A stretch of 64,000 bases of DNA, from positions 6,604,001-6,668,000 of the forward strand of contig NC_002678.2 in the NCBI RefSeq assembly GCF_000009625.1, in the 5' to 3' direction. The translations under genes were made by a program, and so were the position numbers. Positions 42,792-51,475 of the stretch are shown here, in pieces; the stretch's first letter is position 1; each line of letters starts with the position of its first letter. The notes below the pieces were generated by a model that was not told where the DNA came from, did no database searches, and saw nothing but the letters and a program-made list of their open reading frames with translations. The DNA comes from Mesorhizobium japonicum MAFF 303099. GTDB lineage: Bacteria; Pseudomonadota; Alphaproteobacteria; Rhizobiales; Rhizobiaceae.

Positions 42792-42992
42792 CTATTCAGA
42801 TCCATTGTTTGTGAATGGTGAAGCGCTGGGGACGCACTGCAGGGTCCAGCCCGTCGACGTTGGCTGCTTCTGGTATTCGGCAATGGCGGCCGTGCATTGT
42901 TCCCGCTTGTCGAAAGTGCTCGGCAACACCGCCATGCCGCCCTGCGGGCCGGCAATTACCAGATACCAGATCAGCGCTGCTGTCGAAGTCAT
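42792..42992 (-). CDS. Small secreted or membrane protein, hypothetical
   Basis: A 66-residue protein with an N-terminal hydrophobic segment (TSTAALIWYLVIAGPQGGMA) and a Cys-containing remainder (KREQCTAAIAEYQKQPTSTG, then W-T-L-Q-C-V-P). AAGGA lies 7 bases before the ATG at 42992. The two Cys may pair outside the cytoplasm. No known function. Confidence 0.6.
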   Translation of the reverse strand: MTSTAALIWYLVIAGPQGGMAVLPSTFDKREQCTAAIAEYQKQPTSTGWTLQCVPSASPFTNNGSE

Positions 42993-43038
42993 GGCGTTTC
43001 CTTGTTCCAACCCGACGCCATGGGCGCTGGCGGCCGGA

Positions 43039-43164
43039 TCACCTTAAGCCAATGGCCAGGAATGGGCTAATCGTCATTAAGAAAAAGGCGGCGATCAGGT
43101 CGGCGCCGTCAATCAGACCTTGATGGTCCGCCATCACCGATGCGACCTTTCGAAACACCTTCAT
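43039..43164 (-). CDS. 41-residue membrane peptide, hypothetical
   Basis: MKVFRKVASVMADHQGLIDG then A-D-L-I-A-A-F-F-L-M-T-I-S-P-F-L-A-I-G-L-R: one C-terminal hydrophobic helix. The ribosome binding site is weak (GGCGGCG) and an upstream start at 43227 is possible. Weakly supported. Confidence 0.35.
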   Translation of the reverse strand: MKVFRKVASVMADHQGLIDGADLIAAFFLMTISPFLAIGLR

Positions 43165-43263
43165 GTCGCCGCCAGTAATGTTCACGTCCGTGAACTTTGT
43201 TCTCAGCTTTGCAGCAGGCGTTTCCAAAGATGAGATCTTGCATCTTATGACCGTCAGTTGAAA

Positions 43264-43287
43264 CCCGTCGCCGGGAGAGGCGACGGG
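43264..43287 (-). terminator. Terminator-like hairpin after the DUF1236 gene
   Basis: CCCGTCGCC (43264-43272) and GGCGACGGG (43279-43287) pair perfectly over nine bases with a 6-base loop. On the minus strand a short TTT follows, 20 bases after the stop of the DUF1236 gene. Confidence 0.6.
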
Positions 43288-43306
43288 CTTCGGCCGGCAA
43301 GGCCGG

Positions 43307-43606
43307 TCAGTCGTAGATTTTGATGATCTTGTGGGTGCTCGGATCGACCAGAACGGTACGATTGTCGATCACGACGTAGCGGTATTTGACGTTGGGAACT
43401 TCGCGAAGTTCGACCGTGTCAGGCAGCGCCGTGCCGATGTTGAGTTCCACTCCGGGAACCTTCACCGAAGCAAGCGGCTGCTTCTTCACATATTCACGGA
43501 TAACCGTTTCCTGCTCCGGCTGAATGATGATGTCCTCGGCCGCCGCGACGCCGACGCCTGCGAGCAGAAGAAATGCCGGGGCTGCGGCAGACAGATGCAA
43601 TTTCAT
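43307..43606 (-). CDS. Secreted DUF1236 protein
   Basis: A 99-residue protein with a signal peptide (MKLHLSAAAPAFLLLAGVGV, cut after A-A-A) and a DUF1236 domain: EQETVIREYVKKQPLASVKV, then VELNIGTALPDTVELREVPN and Y-R-Y-V-V-I-D-N-R-T-V-L-V-D-P. DUF1236 proteins are small periplasmic rhizobial proteins of unknown role. GAGGAG precedes the ATG; a GGAAC-N16-AGTT element lies 55 bases upstream. Confidence 0.85.
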   Translation of the reverse strand: MKLHLSAAAPAFLLLAGVGVAAAEDIIIQPEQETVIREYVKKQPLASVKVPGVELNIGTALPDTVELREVPNVKYRYVVIDNRTVLVDPSTHKIIKIYD

Positions 43607-43660
43607 AATCTTACTCCTCGTGAGATTGGCTCCGATCGGTGGTGTCGAAGCTCAGCTGCC

Positions 43661-43685
43661 AACTTGGCGTGGATGCAATCGTTCC
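43661..43685 (-). promoter_or_regulatory. GGAAC-N16-AGTT candidate stress promoter
   Basis: Minus strand GGAAC (43685-43681) and AGTT (43664-43661), 16 bases apart, 55 bases before the DUF1236 gene. Confidence 0.4.
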
Positions 43686-43820
43686 CCTGGGAGGACTTCA
43701 GTCGGAGGAGGCGGTTGGACCAAAGTCCGGCCGAATTCCGCAATGGTCTTGCCGTCTGTGCAGCTTGGAACGGTCATCTGTCGCGGAAGTTGTCAGCCAC
43801 GGAACTGAAGGAAAGAATTC

Positions 43821-43913
43821 ATGGACGGAAGTGTTGGTCAAGCGCGTTGGTTGCTGGCGCCAGTTTTCGTCTTGGCCATATCCCTGCTCGTCATCGGAAT
43901 ATCCCTTGGCTGA
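43821..43913 (+). CDS. 30-residue single-helix peptide, hypothetical
   Basis: ATG at 43821 after AAGGAAAG. The peptide is M-D-G-S-V-G-Q-A-R followed by one transmembrane helix (WLLAPVFVLAISLLVIGISL). Such short membrane peptides are often regulators of membrane complexes; here only the frame, ribosome binding site and hydrophobicity support it. Confidence 0.4.
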   Translation: MDGSVGQARWLLAPVFVLAISLLVIGISLG

Positions 43914-44038
43914 ACCTGGACAGTCCACATTTCAAAATCCGCGCAGCTATGTCCCTTCCTGCGCTGATAACGGTTTGCTCGCTGCTTTAGCGGCGAGCGA
44001 ACCCGTCAACTTCAATTTAGCCAGCGACGGGTGGTTGG

Positions 44039-44149
44039 ATGTTCAATGACAAAAAGACTCGCTTCATAGAGGCCGGTTTCCTCCTGGCTGTTCCCATTTG
44101 CGTGGCTCTGACCGCGCTGATAGCCGTATTCGCTCTGGCCAAGATATGA
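44039..44149 (+). CDS. 36-residue single-helix peptide, hypothetical
   Basis: ATG at 44039; charged start M-F-N-D-K-K-T-R-F-I-E, then FLLAVPICVALTALIAVFAL. No clear ribosome binding site. Similar in design to the peptide at 43821. Confidence 0.35.
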   Translation: MFNDKKTRFIEAGFLLAVPICVALTALIAVFALAKI

Positions 44150-44221
44150 TGGTGTGGTTGTATCCACATCGGCGTTTGGCGCAGGAACGAGCCACGGCTT
44201 CACAATCATGGAGCCGCTAGG

Positions 44222-44566
44222 ATGAACCGGATCCTGTTTATGACGGCCGACTTCCTTTCCCGACCGCCAGGCTTCTACGTCATGATGGTCGCAATGGTAT
44301 TGTGCACCGCGCTGGTGCCATTCGGACTAACCAACGCGGTCACTTATGTCCTTTCGGTGGCCGCCATCGTGATCACTGGTGTTGTCCTGATACAGGGCTA
44401 TCGCGATACCGCGGCCATTCACGCCAAGCTCGATGAGATCGTCGTTTCGCTTAGGGAGACCAGAAACGACGTGGTCGGCCTGGAGCATGCCGAGCCGGAG
44501 GAGATCCGCGAAAAGCTTGCCATGCTCGAACAAGAAGCAGCGCAACGAAATGGGCGAGCCACCTGA
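44222..44566 (+). CDS. Low-affinity iron permease family membrane protein
   Basis: A 114-residue protein with two helices (PPGFYVMMVAMVLCTALVPF and YVLSVAAIVITGVVLIQGY) and a cytoplasmic helix (DTAAIHAKLDEIVVSLRETR, then L-E-H-A-E-P-E-E-I). This is the bacterial short form of the Fet4-type family, in which A-I-H-A-K-L-D-E is the conserved mark. Transport of iron is not shown for these short forms. Confidence 0.8.
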   Translation: MNRILFMTADFLSRPPGFYVMMVAMVLCTALVPFGLTNAVTYVLSVAAIVITGVVLIQGYRDTAAIHAKLDEIVVSLRETRNDVVGLEHAEPEEIREKLAMLEQEAAQRNGRAT

Positions 44567-44689
44567 ATATTAAACGCAAGCTTTCGTCGACTATCAGCAG
44601 GCTCAAGGCCCTCGTGCAACCAGATCGGCGCTCGCGGGTTCTTGACCTAATGAAACGGCGCCTCGATCTCCTCCGAAACCGGTCAATTC

Positions 44690-46090
44690 ATGGACGTCTC
44701 GATTACGCAAACATCGGCCGATAAAATCAAAGCAGGTAAGAGCGGCCTGCTGCTGATTTCTGACAATTACGATGCGTTCGCCGCGCGTGTTTTAGCGGCA
44801 AGGGGCGCGGCTCGCACTCTCGATCTCATGTACTATCTCTGGCATGACGACCACACGGGGCGCTTGCTTTTGCAGGAAGTTGTCCGGGCGGCCCAGCGAG
44901 GCGTACGGGTCAGAATGCTGCTCGACGACGTCAATCCGCGCAAGAGCGATGCCGCCTATTTGGCGCTGAGCAACCATCCAAACATCGAACTCAAATTGTT
45001 CAACCCGAGCGGCATCAGAGCGCGCGGCCTCATGCGCGGCGCGGAAGTCCTCTTGCGGCTTTTTGCATTGACAAGGCGGATGCACAACAAGGCGTGGATT
45101 GCCGACGACAACATCGCAATTGTCGGTGGGCGCAATGTCGGCGATGCATATTTTGACGCGGCGGAGACGAATTTCCGTGACCTCGACATGCTGCTTCTCG
45201 GTCCCGCCGTCCAGCAAACCGCACAGATCTTCCAAACTTTCTGGGTATGCCAGGACGCGAAGCCAATAGCCGAACTCGGTGCAGCCGCTCCAGGCTCGCA
45301 TGCCCCTTATTTCGAGGGAAGAGAGGAGAAAACCGAGTCGACGCTTCTGAGCGGGATCAGGGACAAGGGCTCCATCGCCGAGTTCATATCGGCGAGCAGC
45401 AACGTACATTGGGTCGAGCGCGTGCGCGTGATCTCCGACCCTCCGGAAAAGGTCCGAGGCTGGAGACCGCGCAGTTGGCTGATGAAGGAGTTGCTCCCAA
45501 TCATTCAATCGGCGCGCAAGCGTGTTGAAATCGTGTCCCCGTATTTTATCCCCGGCAAGAAGGGATCAAAAATCCTCGGCGACCTCGTCGACGACGGGGT
45601 GCAGGTCGCTGTGTTGACCAACTCCTTGGCCGCGACCGATGTCGCCGCGGTCCACGGGGCATACGCCAACTATCGCAAGCGCTTGCTGAGAATGGGCGTG
45701 CAGCTTTTCGAGCTCCAACCCTTTAGCCGGCAGCCCAAGATTTCCGTATTTGGATCCAAGGGTGCCAGCCTGCACACCAAAGCGTTCAGCGTCGACAACA
45801 GGATCGGTTTCGTCGGATCTTTTAACTTCGATCCGCGGTCCGTATCCCTGAATTCGGAAATGGGAGTGCTTTTTGAAGACGAGAATCTGGTCGCGGAACT
45901 GCGGCATAGGTTCAAATCGGAGATAGCGCCGGAAGCGAGCTACCGGCTCGAATTGAAGAACGAGGTTCTTCGCTGGCATGGCAGCGATGAAGGCAGGCTG
46001 CAAACCTATACTCGCGAACCCGAGGCAGCATGGTTCCGCCGCATCCTGGCCGCCCTGGTCAGGCACCTCCCCATCGAATCTCAGCTTTAG
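44690..46090 (+). CDS. Phospholipase D / cardiolipin synthase-like protein
   Basis: A 466-residue protein with two HKD motifs: MHNKAWIADDNIAIVGGRNV with His132 and LHTKAFSVDNRIGFVGSFNF with His362. No N-terminal membrane helices are present, unlike cardiolipin synthase ClsA, so it resembles the ClsB/ClsC or PLD-like class. It may transfer phosphatidyl groups between lipids or cleave them. It faces the lipid kinase/PAP2 operon and could act in the same lipid cycle (inference). Confidence 0.85.
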   Translation: MDVSITQTSADKIKAGKSGLLLISDNYDAFAARVLAARGAARTLDLMYYLWHDDHTGRLLLQEVVRAAQRGVRVRMLLDDVNPRKSDAAYLALSNHPNIELKLFNPSGIRARGLMRGAEVLLRLFALTRRMHNKAWIADDNIAIVGGRNVGDAYFDAAETNFRDLDMLLLGPAVQQTAQIFQTFWVCQDAKPIAELGAAAPGSHAPYFEGREEKTESTLLSGIRDKGSIAEFISASSNVHWVERVRVISDPPEKVRGWRPRSWLMKELLPIIQSARKRVEIVSPYFIPGKKGSKILGDLVDDGVQVAVLTNSLAATDVAAVHGAYANYRKRLLRMGVQLFELQPFSRQPKISVFGSKGASLHTKAFSVDNRIGFVGSFNFDPRSVSLNSEMGVLFEDENLVAELRHRFKSEIAPEASYRLELKNEVLRWHGSDEGRLQTYTREPEAAWFRRILAALVRHLPIESQL

Positions 46091-46139
46091 CCGTACGTCG
46101 GCAGATTCTGGAAATGTAGACGCTCTCTCCCAACGCAAT

Positions 46140-46949
46140 TCAAGCGGGTTCCCATCCGCCTGAACCTTGCCGAAAGGAATAACTGGCTGAGGTTTCGAAC
46201 CCGGACTGCAACGACTGCCATGCCCGACATTCGATAGAGATCCTCGGGTGCTCGATGCGAATGATGTTAAACGAATTTGCAGCTTGTCGTACCCGCGAAG
46301 AAACCGCCGTCCCTGCTTGAACAAGCAGCGCCGCATAGCCGTCGATAAGGTAGCGCCTTGCGCTCGAACCGGCGCGATGAAGATGCTGGTGGCCAGACAA
46401 TATGATGTCGACGCCGCTGCGCGAGAAGGCATCCATTGCCAGATCCGCGCGGGCAACGATGCCGTCGTCGCTTTCCAGATCCAGCCCTTCGAAAGGATGA
46501 TGCGTGACCACTATCCGGGTAATGTCATCGGACATATATGCGAATTTTTCCGTCGCCGCCTTGAGCTGGCGGACGTTGATCCTGCCGTTCTTGATTGTCA
46601 GGGATCGTGCCGTGTTGATCCCGACAACAGCGACTTCGCTATCGGCGTAGAACGGGTCCGTGTCCGCCTCGATGTAGCGCCTGTAACGCGACAGAGGCGT
46701 CATGGCACGCGCGAAGACATTCCAGAGCGGCACGTCGTGATTGCCGGGCACCACGATACGGGGGCCAGGAAGGGAATCAAGAAAGGCCCGCGCCTGCAGG
46801 AATTCGTCTTTCCGGGCGCGCTGCGTCAGATCCCCCGACACGACGAGTAAATCAGAGTCGACGGCACGAACCTCAGCCGCGATCGCGTCCACAAGGTGGC
46901 TCTCTGTCTTTCCGAAGTGCAAATCCGAAAGGTGGACGAGGGTCTTCAC
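46140..46949 (-). CDS. Calcineurin-like metallophosphoesterase
   Basis: A 269-residue enzyme with all five metal-binding blocks: S-D-L-H-F-G, S-G-D-L-T, G-N-H-D-V, T-H-H-P-F and S-G-H-Q-H-L-H. The GTG start at 46949 has GGAG in front. The set is like CpdA (3',5'-cAMP phosphodiesterase) or lipid-linked phosphoesterases. It is the third gene of the PAP2, lipid kinase, phosphoesterase operon (15 bases behind the kinase), which hints at a phospholipid head-group or polyprenyl phosphate substrate. Confidence 0.85.
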   Translation of the reverse strand: MKTLVHLSDLHFGKTESHLVDAIAAEVRAVDSDLLVVSGDLTQRARKDEFLQARAFLDSLPGPRIVVPGNHDVPLWNVFARAMTPLSRYRRYIEADTDPFYADSEVAVVGINTARSLTIKNGRINVRQLKAATEKFAYMSDDITRIVVTHHPFEGLDLESDDGIVARADLAMDAFSRSGVDIILSGHQHLHRAGSSARRYLIDGYAALLVQAGTAVSSRVRQAANSFNIIRIEHPRISIECRAWQSLQSGFETSASYSFRQGSGGWEPA

Positions 46950-46964
46950 TGAATTTCTCCGCTT

Positions 46965-47882
46965 TCAGCTGCGGCCACCTATCTTGGTCGTATTGATAGG
47001 TGCGAAGACCTGCAGGGTCGCTGGCCGAATCTGAAAATTCAGGGGCGTGTTTATACTGACGGCTTCGCCGTCCAGAGAGATCAGCATGGCGCGTCGATGC
47101 GATGTGATTTGGAGCGAATTGGTGCGATAGATTTCCAGATCTCGTGTGGCGTCGACCATGCCGAACGCGATCTTGAACGGAAGCAATGCCAGTCCAAACC
47201 AGGACTGCTGCTTGACGACATAAACGCACAGCTCTTTCGACGGCAGGCTGCGGCGGCGGCCAAGATCGGCGATGTCGTAGAAATTGTTGCCAACAAACAC
47301 GCAGGGCGTCCGCAGTCTTTCGCGGGCGCCCTGGGCAGAGACGTGGACAGCCTGCCAGGAGGCGAATCTCAATGTTCTCATGAGGGCCGGTCCGATGGCG
47401 GCAAGCTTGCCGAACCCGCGGCGCCGCTGCTCGGCTGAACGCTTTGCAACAAAGAAGGGATAGATGCCGATCGATGAGTTGTTGAGAAAGACTCGGCCGT
47501 TGACCTCGGCGACATCGACCGCGACAGGCTTGCCCGTCGCGATTGTATCGATCGCCGCCGTCAGGTCGAGCGGCACACCCAAATCCTTGGCAAAGTGGTT
47601 TAACGTGCCGAGCGGAAGAACACCGAGCACCACATCCGTCCCCGCCAGCGCGGAGGCGGCGCTGCCGAGAGTGCCGTCGCCGCCGCCCACCACTAAGATC
47701 GATCCATGACCGGAACTCGACTTGTTTTCGGAAACAAGGCGCTGAGCGAGCTCTCCCACTTCTCGCCCTTCTACCAATCGCACATCGGCCTCGACGCCAC
47801 ATTCGGCGAACCCATCCCGCACGGCTCTCTCGATGTCGCCCTCGCGCGCCGCAGCGCCGGCCCTTTTGTTGATGAGCGCCAT
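46965..47882 (-). CDS. Diacylglycerol kinase-type lipid kinase
   Basis: A 305-residue DAGK-catalytic protein: N-K-R-A-G-A near the start, V-V-G-G-G-D-G-T-L-G-S (nucleotide-binding loop), L-P-L-G-T-L-N-H-F-A-K-D-L-G (catalytic loop), then FLNNSSIGIYPFFVAKRSAE and I-S-L-D-G-E-A near the end. It phosphorylates diacylglycerol or a related lipid. ATG 47882 comes 5 bases after the PAP2 stop with TGAAGG in front; an in-frame ATG at 47927 would overlap PAP2. Kinase and PAP2 phosphatase together form opposite lipid phosphorylation steps, as in known fused proteins. Confidence 0.85.
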   Translation of the reverse strand: MALINKRAGAAAREGDIERAVRDGFAECGVEADVRLVEGREVGELAQRLVSENKSSSGHGSILVVGGGDGTLGSAASALAGTDVVLGVLPLGTLNHFAKDLGVPLDLTAAIDTIATGKPVAVDVAEVNGRVFLNNSSIGIYPFFVAKRSAEQRRRGFGKLAAIGPALMRTLRFASWQAVHVSAQGARERLRTPCVFVGNNFYDIADLGRRRSLPSKELCVYVVKQQSWFGLALLPFKIAFGMVDATRDLEIYRTNSLQITSHRRAMLISLDGEAVSINTPLNFQIRPATLQVFAPINTTKIGGRS

Positions 47883-47887
47883 AACCT

Positions 47888-48790
47888 TCAAGTCTTCGGC
47901 CCCCGCTTTGGCCTTTCCTGAAACCATAAAGAGACTATCCAGCACAGGATCGCCCAGCCTGAGCCAACGCACCATCCTGCCAACACGTCCGTGGGATAGT
48001 GGACTGCGAGATAGACCCGGCTTATGCCGACGGCCACCGTCAGAAACACGGCGAGCGCCATGAAATACACTTTGAGGCGCAGATCCTGACTTGCATGTGA
48101 AAGGAGAGCGCCCACGGTCAGGAACGTGATCGCCGAAAGCATTGCATGTCCACTCGGGAAGCTTGCCGTGAATACTCGCGTGACATGAGGGATCTCCGGC
48201 CTGGGCCGGTCGAAGCTCAGCTTGAGGATCGTGCCAAGCAGTTCGCCGCCGGCCACCGCCACCGCCATCCAAATGGCCAGAGCCCGCTTGTGGACCAGAA
48301 GCAGGTAAACAACCGCTGCCAGTAGCACGAAGCAAAGAAACACCATGCTGCCGACCGAGGTCACATCCCTGGCCGCTTCTTGAAGCCATGGTGGACCGAT
48401 CGGGTAGGCCGGATCGGCTGCGCGAAGGGCCGACATAATGGTCAGGTCAAATTTGGTTGTGTCGCCTTCCAGGACTTCCTCGGCGAGCACCCCGAAGCCG
48501 AGAACGAGGCATGCTACAAGCATCACCGCGATAAGGCTGTATTTACCTTGTGCGGAAGCACCACTGATCCGGGATGGCAAGGGAGGGCAGTCGCCGCCGA
48601 GACGCCTGCGCTCAATATCTGGGAATGGTTCTTTCAAGCGCCGGACCTCACGGTAGAGGCATAACGGGCTCGCGAGAACGAGGTTCCCCCAGCCATCACC
48701 GCCCTGAGAACGTTGGATATCTGCAACGACACAGTGCGACAGCCCCGACGACCTGACGCCGTCACTCCCTCTCTTCCGAATGGCCCTCAT
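47888..48790 (-). CDS. PAP2-family membrane phosphatase
   Basis: A 300-residue protein, N-terminal 90 residues hydrophilic, then six helices with PAP2 motifs: K-L-S-F-D-R-P-R-P-E, S-F-P-S-G-H-A-M-L and SRVYLAVHYPTDVLAGWCVG. Likely substrates are phosphatidate, diacylglycerol pyrophosphate or undecaprenyl pyrophosphate. The start is uncertain: ATG 48790 has AGAGAGG just before it, ATG 48817 has no ribosome binding site and overlaps the -35 of the KaiC-like promoter. First gene of the operon with lipid kinase and phosphoesterase. Confidence 0.85.
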   Translation of the reverse strand: MRAIRKRGSDGVRSSGLSHCVVADIQRSQGGDGWGNLVLASPLCLYREVRRLKEPFPDIERRRLGGDCPPLPSRISGASAQGKYSLIAVMLVACLVLGFGVLAEEVLEGDTTKFDLTIMSALRAADPAYPIGPPWLQEAARDVTSVGSMVFLCFVLLAAVVYLLLVHKRALAIWMAVAVAGGELLGTILKLSFDRPRPEIPHVTRVFTASFPSGHAMLSAITFLTVGALLSHASQDLRLKVYFMALAVFLTVAVGISRVYLAVHYPTDVLAGWCVGSGWAILCWIVSLWFQERPKRGPKT

Positions 48791-48809
48791 TGCCTCTCTT
48801 GCTGAAGAG

Positions 48810-48834
48810 GGAACCATTGAAAATGCTAGCCGTT
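48810..48834 (+). promoter_or_regulatory. EcfG-type promoter GGAAC-N16-CGTT before kaiC-like gene
   Basis: GGAAC at 48810-48814, 16 bases, CGTT at 48831-48834: a full match to the general stress consensus. The start codon of the KaiC-like gene is 30 bases further on. It overlaps the divergent PAP2 upstream region. Confidence 0.7.
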
Positions 48835-48863
48835 AACGTGGTCACGAAAAGCGAGCGGGCAAC

Positions 48864-50351
48864 GTGGATCAAGACGACGCTTCACCAATATCATCTGGAG
48901 TGGAAGGCCTCGACTATGTCCTGCGAGGCGGATACGCAAAATACCGTTCACATCTTGTAGAGGGCAGGCCAGGTTCAGGTAAGACCACACTTGGTCTGCA
49001 GTTTCTGATCAAGGGCGCGGCGGCTGGCGAGAAATGCCTTTATATAACGCTGTCCGAAAGCAGGCGTGAGCTGCAATCGGTCGCGGTACGGCATGGATTT
49101 TCTCTTGACGGTATCGAAATCCTCGAGCTCGTCCCGCCGGAGCTAAGCCTCGATCCGTCGCAGTTACAAACTCTGGTTCATTCATCCGATCTCGAGCTTG
49201 GTGAAACCGTCCAGGCCGCGCTCGCCGAAATCGAGCGCATGAAGCCAGATCGCGTGGTCTTCGATTCCCTGTCGGAAATTCGCCTCTTGTCGCAGGGCTC
49301 GTTACGCTATCGGCGGCAGGTTCTGGCTTTGAAAAGCTTTTTCCTGCTCAACAATGCGACGGTGCTTCTGCTTGACGATCTCACCGCTGAACATGACGAT
49401 CTAAACCTGCATTCCATCAGTCATGGCGTCATCCGGATGGAACAGCTTTCGCCGATCTATGGCGGAGAGCGGAGGCGGCTGCGCATCATCAAAATGCGCG
49501 GCGTTCAAATTCGGGGCGGCTTCCACGACTTCGTCATTCGACCGGGCGGCGTGATGGTGTTTCCGCGCTTGGTTGCCTCCGAACACGAGATGGCCGAGCA
49601 TGGAACGCCGGCAACCGGTAATGGATCTGTCGACACGCTCGTGGGTGGCGGGCTGGACCGCGGCACCAGCACTCTCCTGATGGGACCTTCTGGTGTCGGT
49701 AAATCGACCATCGCGTGCAGCTATTGCCATTCGGCTCTCAAGCGCGGCGAACATGTGCTGGTGCTTTTGTTCGATGAAACCAAGCGGATTTTCCTGGCGC
49801 GCGCGTCAGGCCTCGGCATGGACCTGGGGCCATTCGCCGACAACGGCAATTTGCTGCTGGAACAGATCGACCCGGCGGAATTGTCGCCTGGTGAATTGTC
49901 GTCGCGCATCCAGTCGGCTGTGGAGCGCTCAAGTGCAAGGATCGTCGTCATCGACAGCCTGACCGGGTATCTCAATGCCATGTCGGAGGAGCAGCATCTT
50001 GTGCTGCAGATGCACGAGATCCTGACATACCTTAATCAAAAGGGCGTTGTGACGATCCTGCTGTTGGCCAATCATGGGCTGATCGGGCAAATGTCAGCCC
50101 CCGTCGACATGACCTATCTCTGCGATTCCGTAATGCTACTGCGTTTCTTCGAAAGCGGCGGCCGTCTGAGACGAGCTATTTCCGTGGTCAAAAAACGCGT
50201 CGGGCCGCATGAGGACACCATTCGCGAATTCAAGATAAGCGCGACCGGCCTGGCCGTCGGCGAACCACTAGAGGAGTTCCGAGGGATACTGACTGGCGTG
50301 CCCACCTACGAGGGTAAGCAAGGCAACCTGCTGCAAGACAAGGCATCGTGA
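48864..50351 (+). CDS. Double-domain KaiC-like ATPase
   Basis: A 495-residue protein with two RecA-type KaiC domains. The first has Walker A G-R-P-G-S-G-K-T-T with Lys40; the second has G-P-S-G-V-G-K-S-T with Lys280. The residues that follow the second domain's Walker B match KaiC to the end (S-V-M-L-L-R-F-F-E, then R-R-A-I-S-V-V-K-K-R). At the place of the KaiC phosphosites Ser431/Thr432 it has Thr417-Tyr418. No KaiA or KaiB is seen here. Such KaiC homologues act as ATP-driven signalling or timing proteins with histidine kinases. The start GTG follows an EcfG-type promoter, and the next kinase gene overlaps its stop. Confidence 0.9.
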   Translation: MDQDDASPISSGVEGLDYVLRGGYAKYRSHLVEGRPGSGKTTLGLQFLIKGAAAGEKCLYITLSESRRELQSVAVRHGFSLDGIEILELVPPELSLDPSQLQTLVHSSDLELGETVQAALAEIERMKPDRVVFDSLSEIRLLSQGSLRYRRQVLALKSFFLLNNATVLLLDDLTAEHDDLNLHSISHGVIRMEQLSPIYGGERRRLRIIKMRGVQIRGGFHDFVIRPGGVMVFPRLVASEHEMAEHGTPATGNGSVDTLVGGGLDRGTSTLLMGPSGVGKSTIACSYCHSALKRGEHVLVLLFDETKRIFLARASGLGMDLGPFADNGNLLLEQIDPAELSPGELSSRIQSAVERSSARIVVIDSLTGYLNAMSEEQHLVLQMHEILTYLNQKGVVTILLLANHGLIGQMSAPVDMTYLCDSVMLLRFFESGGRLRRAISVVKKRVGPHEDTIREFKISATGLAVGEPLEEFRGILTGVPTYEGKQGNLLQDKAS

Positions 50352-51388
50352 TGCCTTCAGACCGCAGTGTGCTCGTGCTGGCGCCGGTCGGGCGCGACGC
50401 GAAGGTCGCGTCTGCAATCCTCGCGGAGAACGACATCAAGTCCCACATCTGCGCCACGCTCGACGAAGCAGTTCCGCTGTTGGACCAAGCTCAGTGCTTT
50501 TTGGTTACCGAAGAAGCTTTGATCAGTTCCAATCGAAATCAGTTTGCATCGTGGCTCAATCATCAACCGACGTGGTCGGACTTTCCGATCGTGTTACTGA
50601 CGATGCGGGAAACGGAGATCGACAAGCGCCTGGCCTTTCTGGATCGCTATCTGATCGTTCTCGAGAGGCCTTTCCTGGCGTCGAGTCTGGCGAATTCGGT
50701 GCGCTCGGCTCTGCGAGCCCGCGCCCGTCAACTCGAGGTCAAGTCATATATCGAACAGAAGCAAGAGGTCGCCGACCGGCAAAAGCTGCTGATCAGGGAA
50801 CTCCATCACCGCGTCAAAAACACGCTCGCAAATGTCCGGGCGATGATGGGGGCAACCGCCAAATCGAGTGGTAGCGTGGATGATTTCGTGCGCGATTTCT
50901 CCGCCAGGATCGTCTCTCTCGCCGACACGCACTCGATGCTCACCGATGACTATTGGCAGATGGCCTCCCTGCACAAGCTGCTGGAGTCGGAACTGCGCCA
51001 CTACGATACGAGCGACAGGCCACGTGTTGTGCTCGAAGGGCCAAACGTAGCACTGGTCGCCGATATCGCGATTCCGATCGGGATGGCCTTTCATGAACTT
51101 GCGTCCAACTCATCGAAATATGGCGCGTTGTCCCGCCCTCACGGCCGCCTCGAAGTCAGGTGGTCGGTGACCAATTCGGAAGGAGAGCGAATGCTCAATC
51201 TGGATTGGCTTGAAAAGGGCGGGCCGAAGGTCGAGCAACCAAGACGGCGCGGCTTCGGTACGACGTTGCTGGAGAAAGTCGTCGCCGTGCAGTGCCAAGC
51301 CAAGGTTGAGTTGAACTATCATCCTGACGGCCTGCGGTTCGCAATGGCCTTGCCGCTACGCGACACGAGGCTTGTCCCCGCCTACTGA
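50351..51388 (+). CDS. HWE/HisKA_2 histidine kinase with N-terminal receiver-like domain
   Basis: A 345-residue protein coupled to the KaiC-like gene by TGATG (ATG 50351 in the stop). The first 120 residues look like a receiver (S-V-L-V-L-A-P-V-G-R-D) without a clear phospho-acceptor Asp, so it may be a degenerate receiver. The kinase core has E-L-H-H-R-V-K-N-T-L-A-N with His153, then E-L-A-S-N-S-S-K-Y-G-A (N box), F-G-T-T-L-L and a typical HATPase end. HWE kinases in this group often feed the PhyR general stress switch. The coupling implies that KaiC-like and kinase act together. Confidence 0.85.
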   Translation: MPSDRSVLVLAPVGRDAKVASAILAENDIKSHICATLDEAVPLLDQAQCFLVTEEALISSNRNQFASWLNHQPTWSDFPIVLLTMRETEIDKRLAFLDRYLIVLERPFLASSLANSVRSALRARARQLEVKSYIEQKQEVADRQKLLIRELHHRVKNTLANVRAMMGATAKSSGSVDDFVRDFSARIVSLADTHSMLTDDYWQMASLHKLLESELRHYDTSDRPRVVLEGPNVALVADIAIPIGMAFHELASNSSKYGALSRPHGRLEVRWSVTNSEGERMLNLDWLEKGGPKVEQPRRRGFGTTLLEKVVAVQCQAKVELNYHPDGLRFAMALPLRDTRLVPAY

Positions 51389-51475
51389 CCTCAGCAAGGT
51401 GGCGCTCCGCTTCGGTGGTGGCCTATATGCTCCATCGCTGATACTGATGACCTTTCCTTACAGCGTAGGCGTAAA

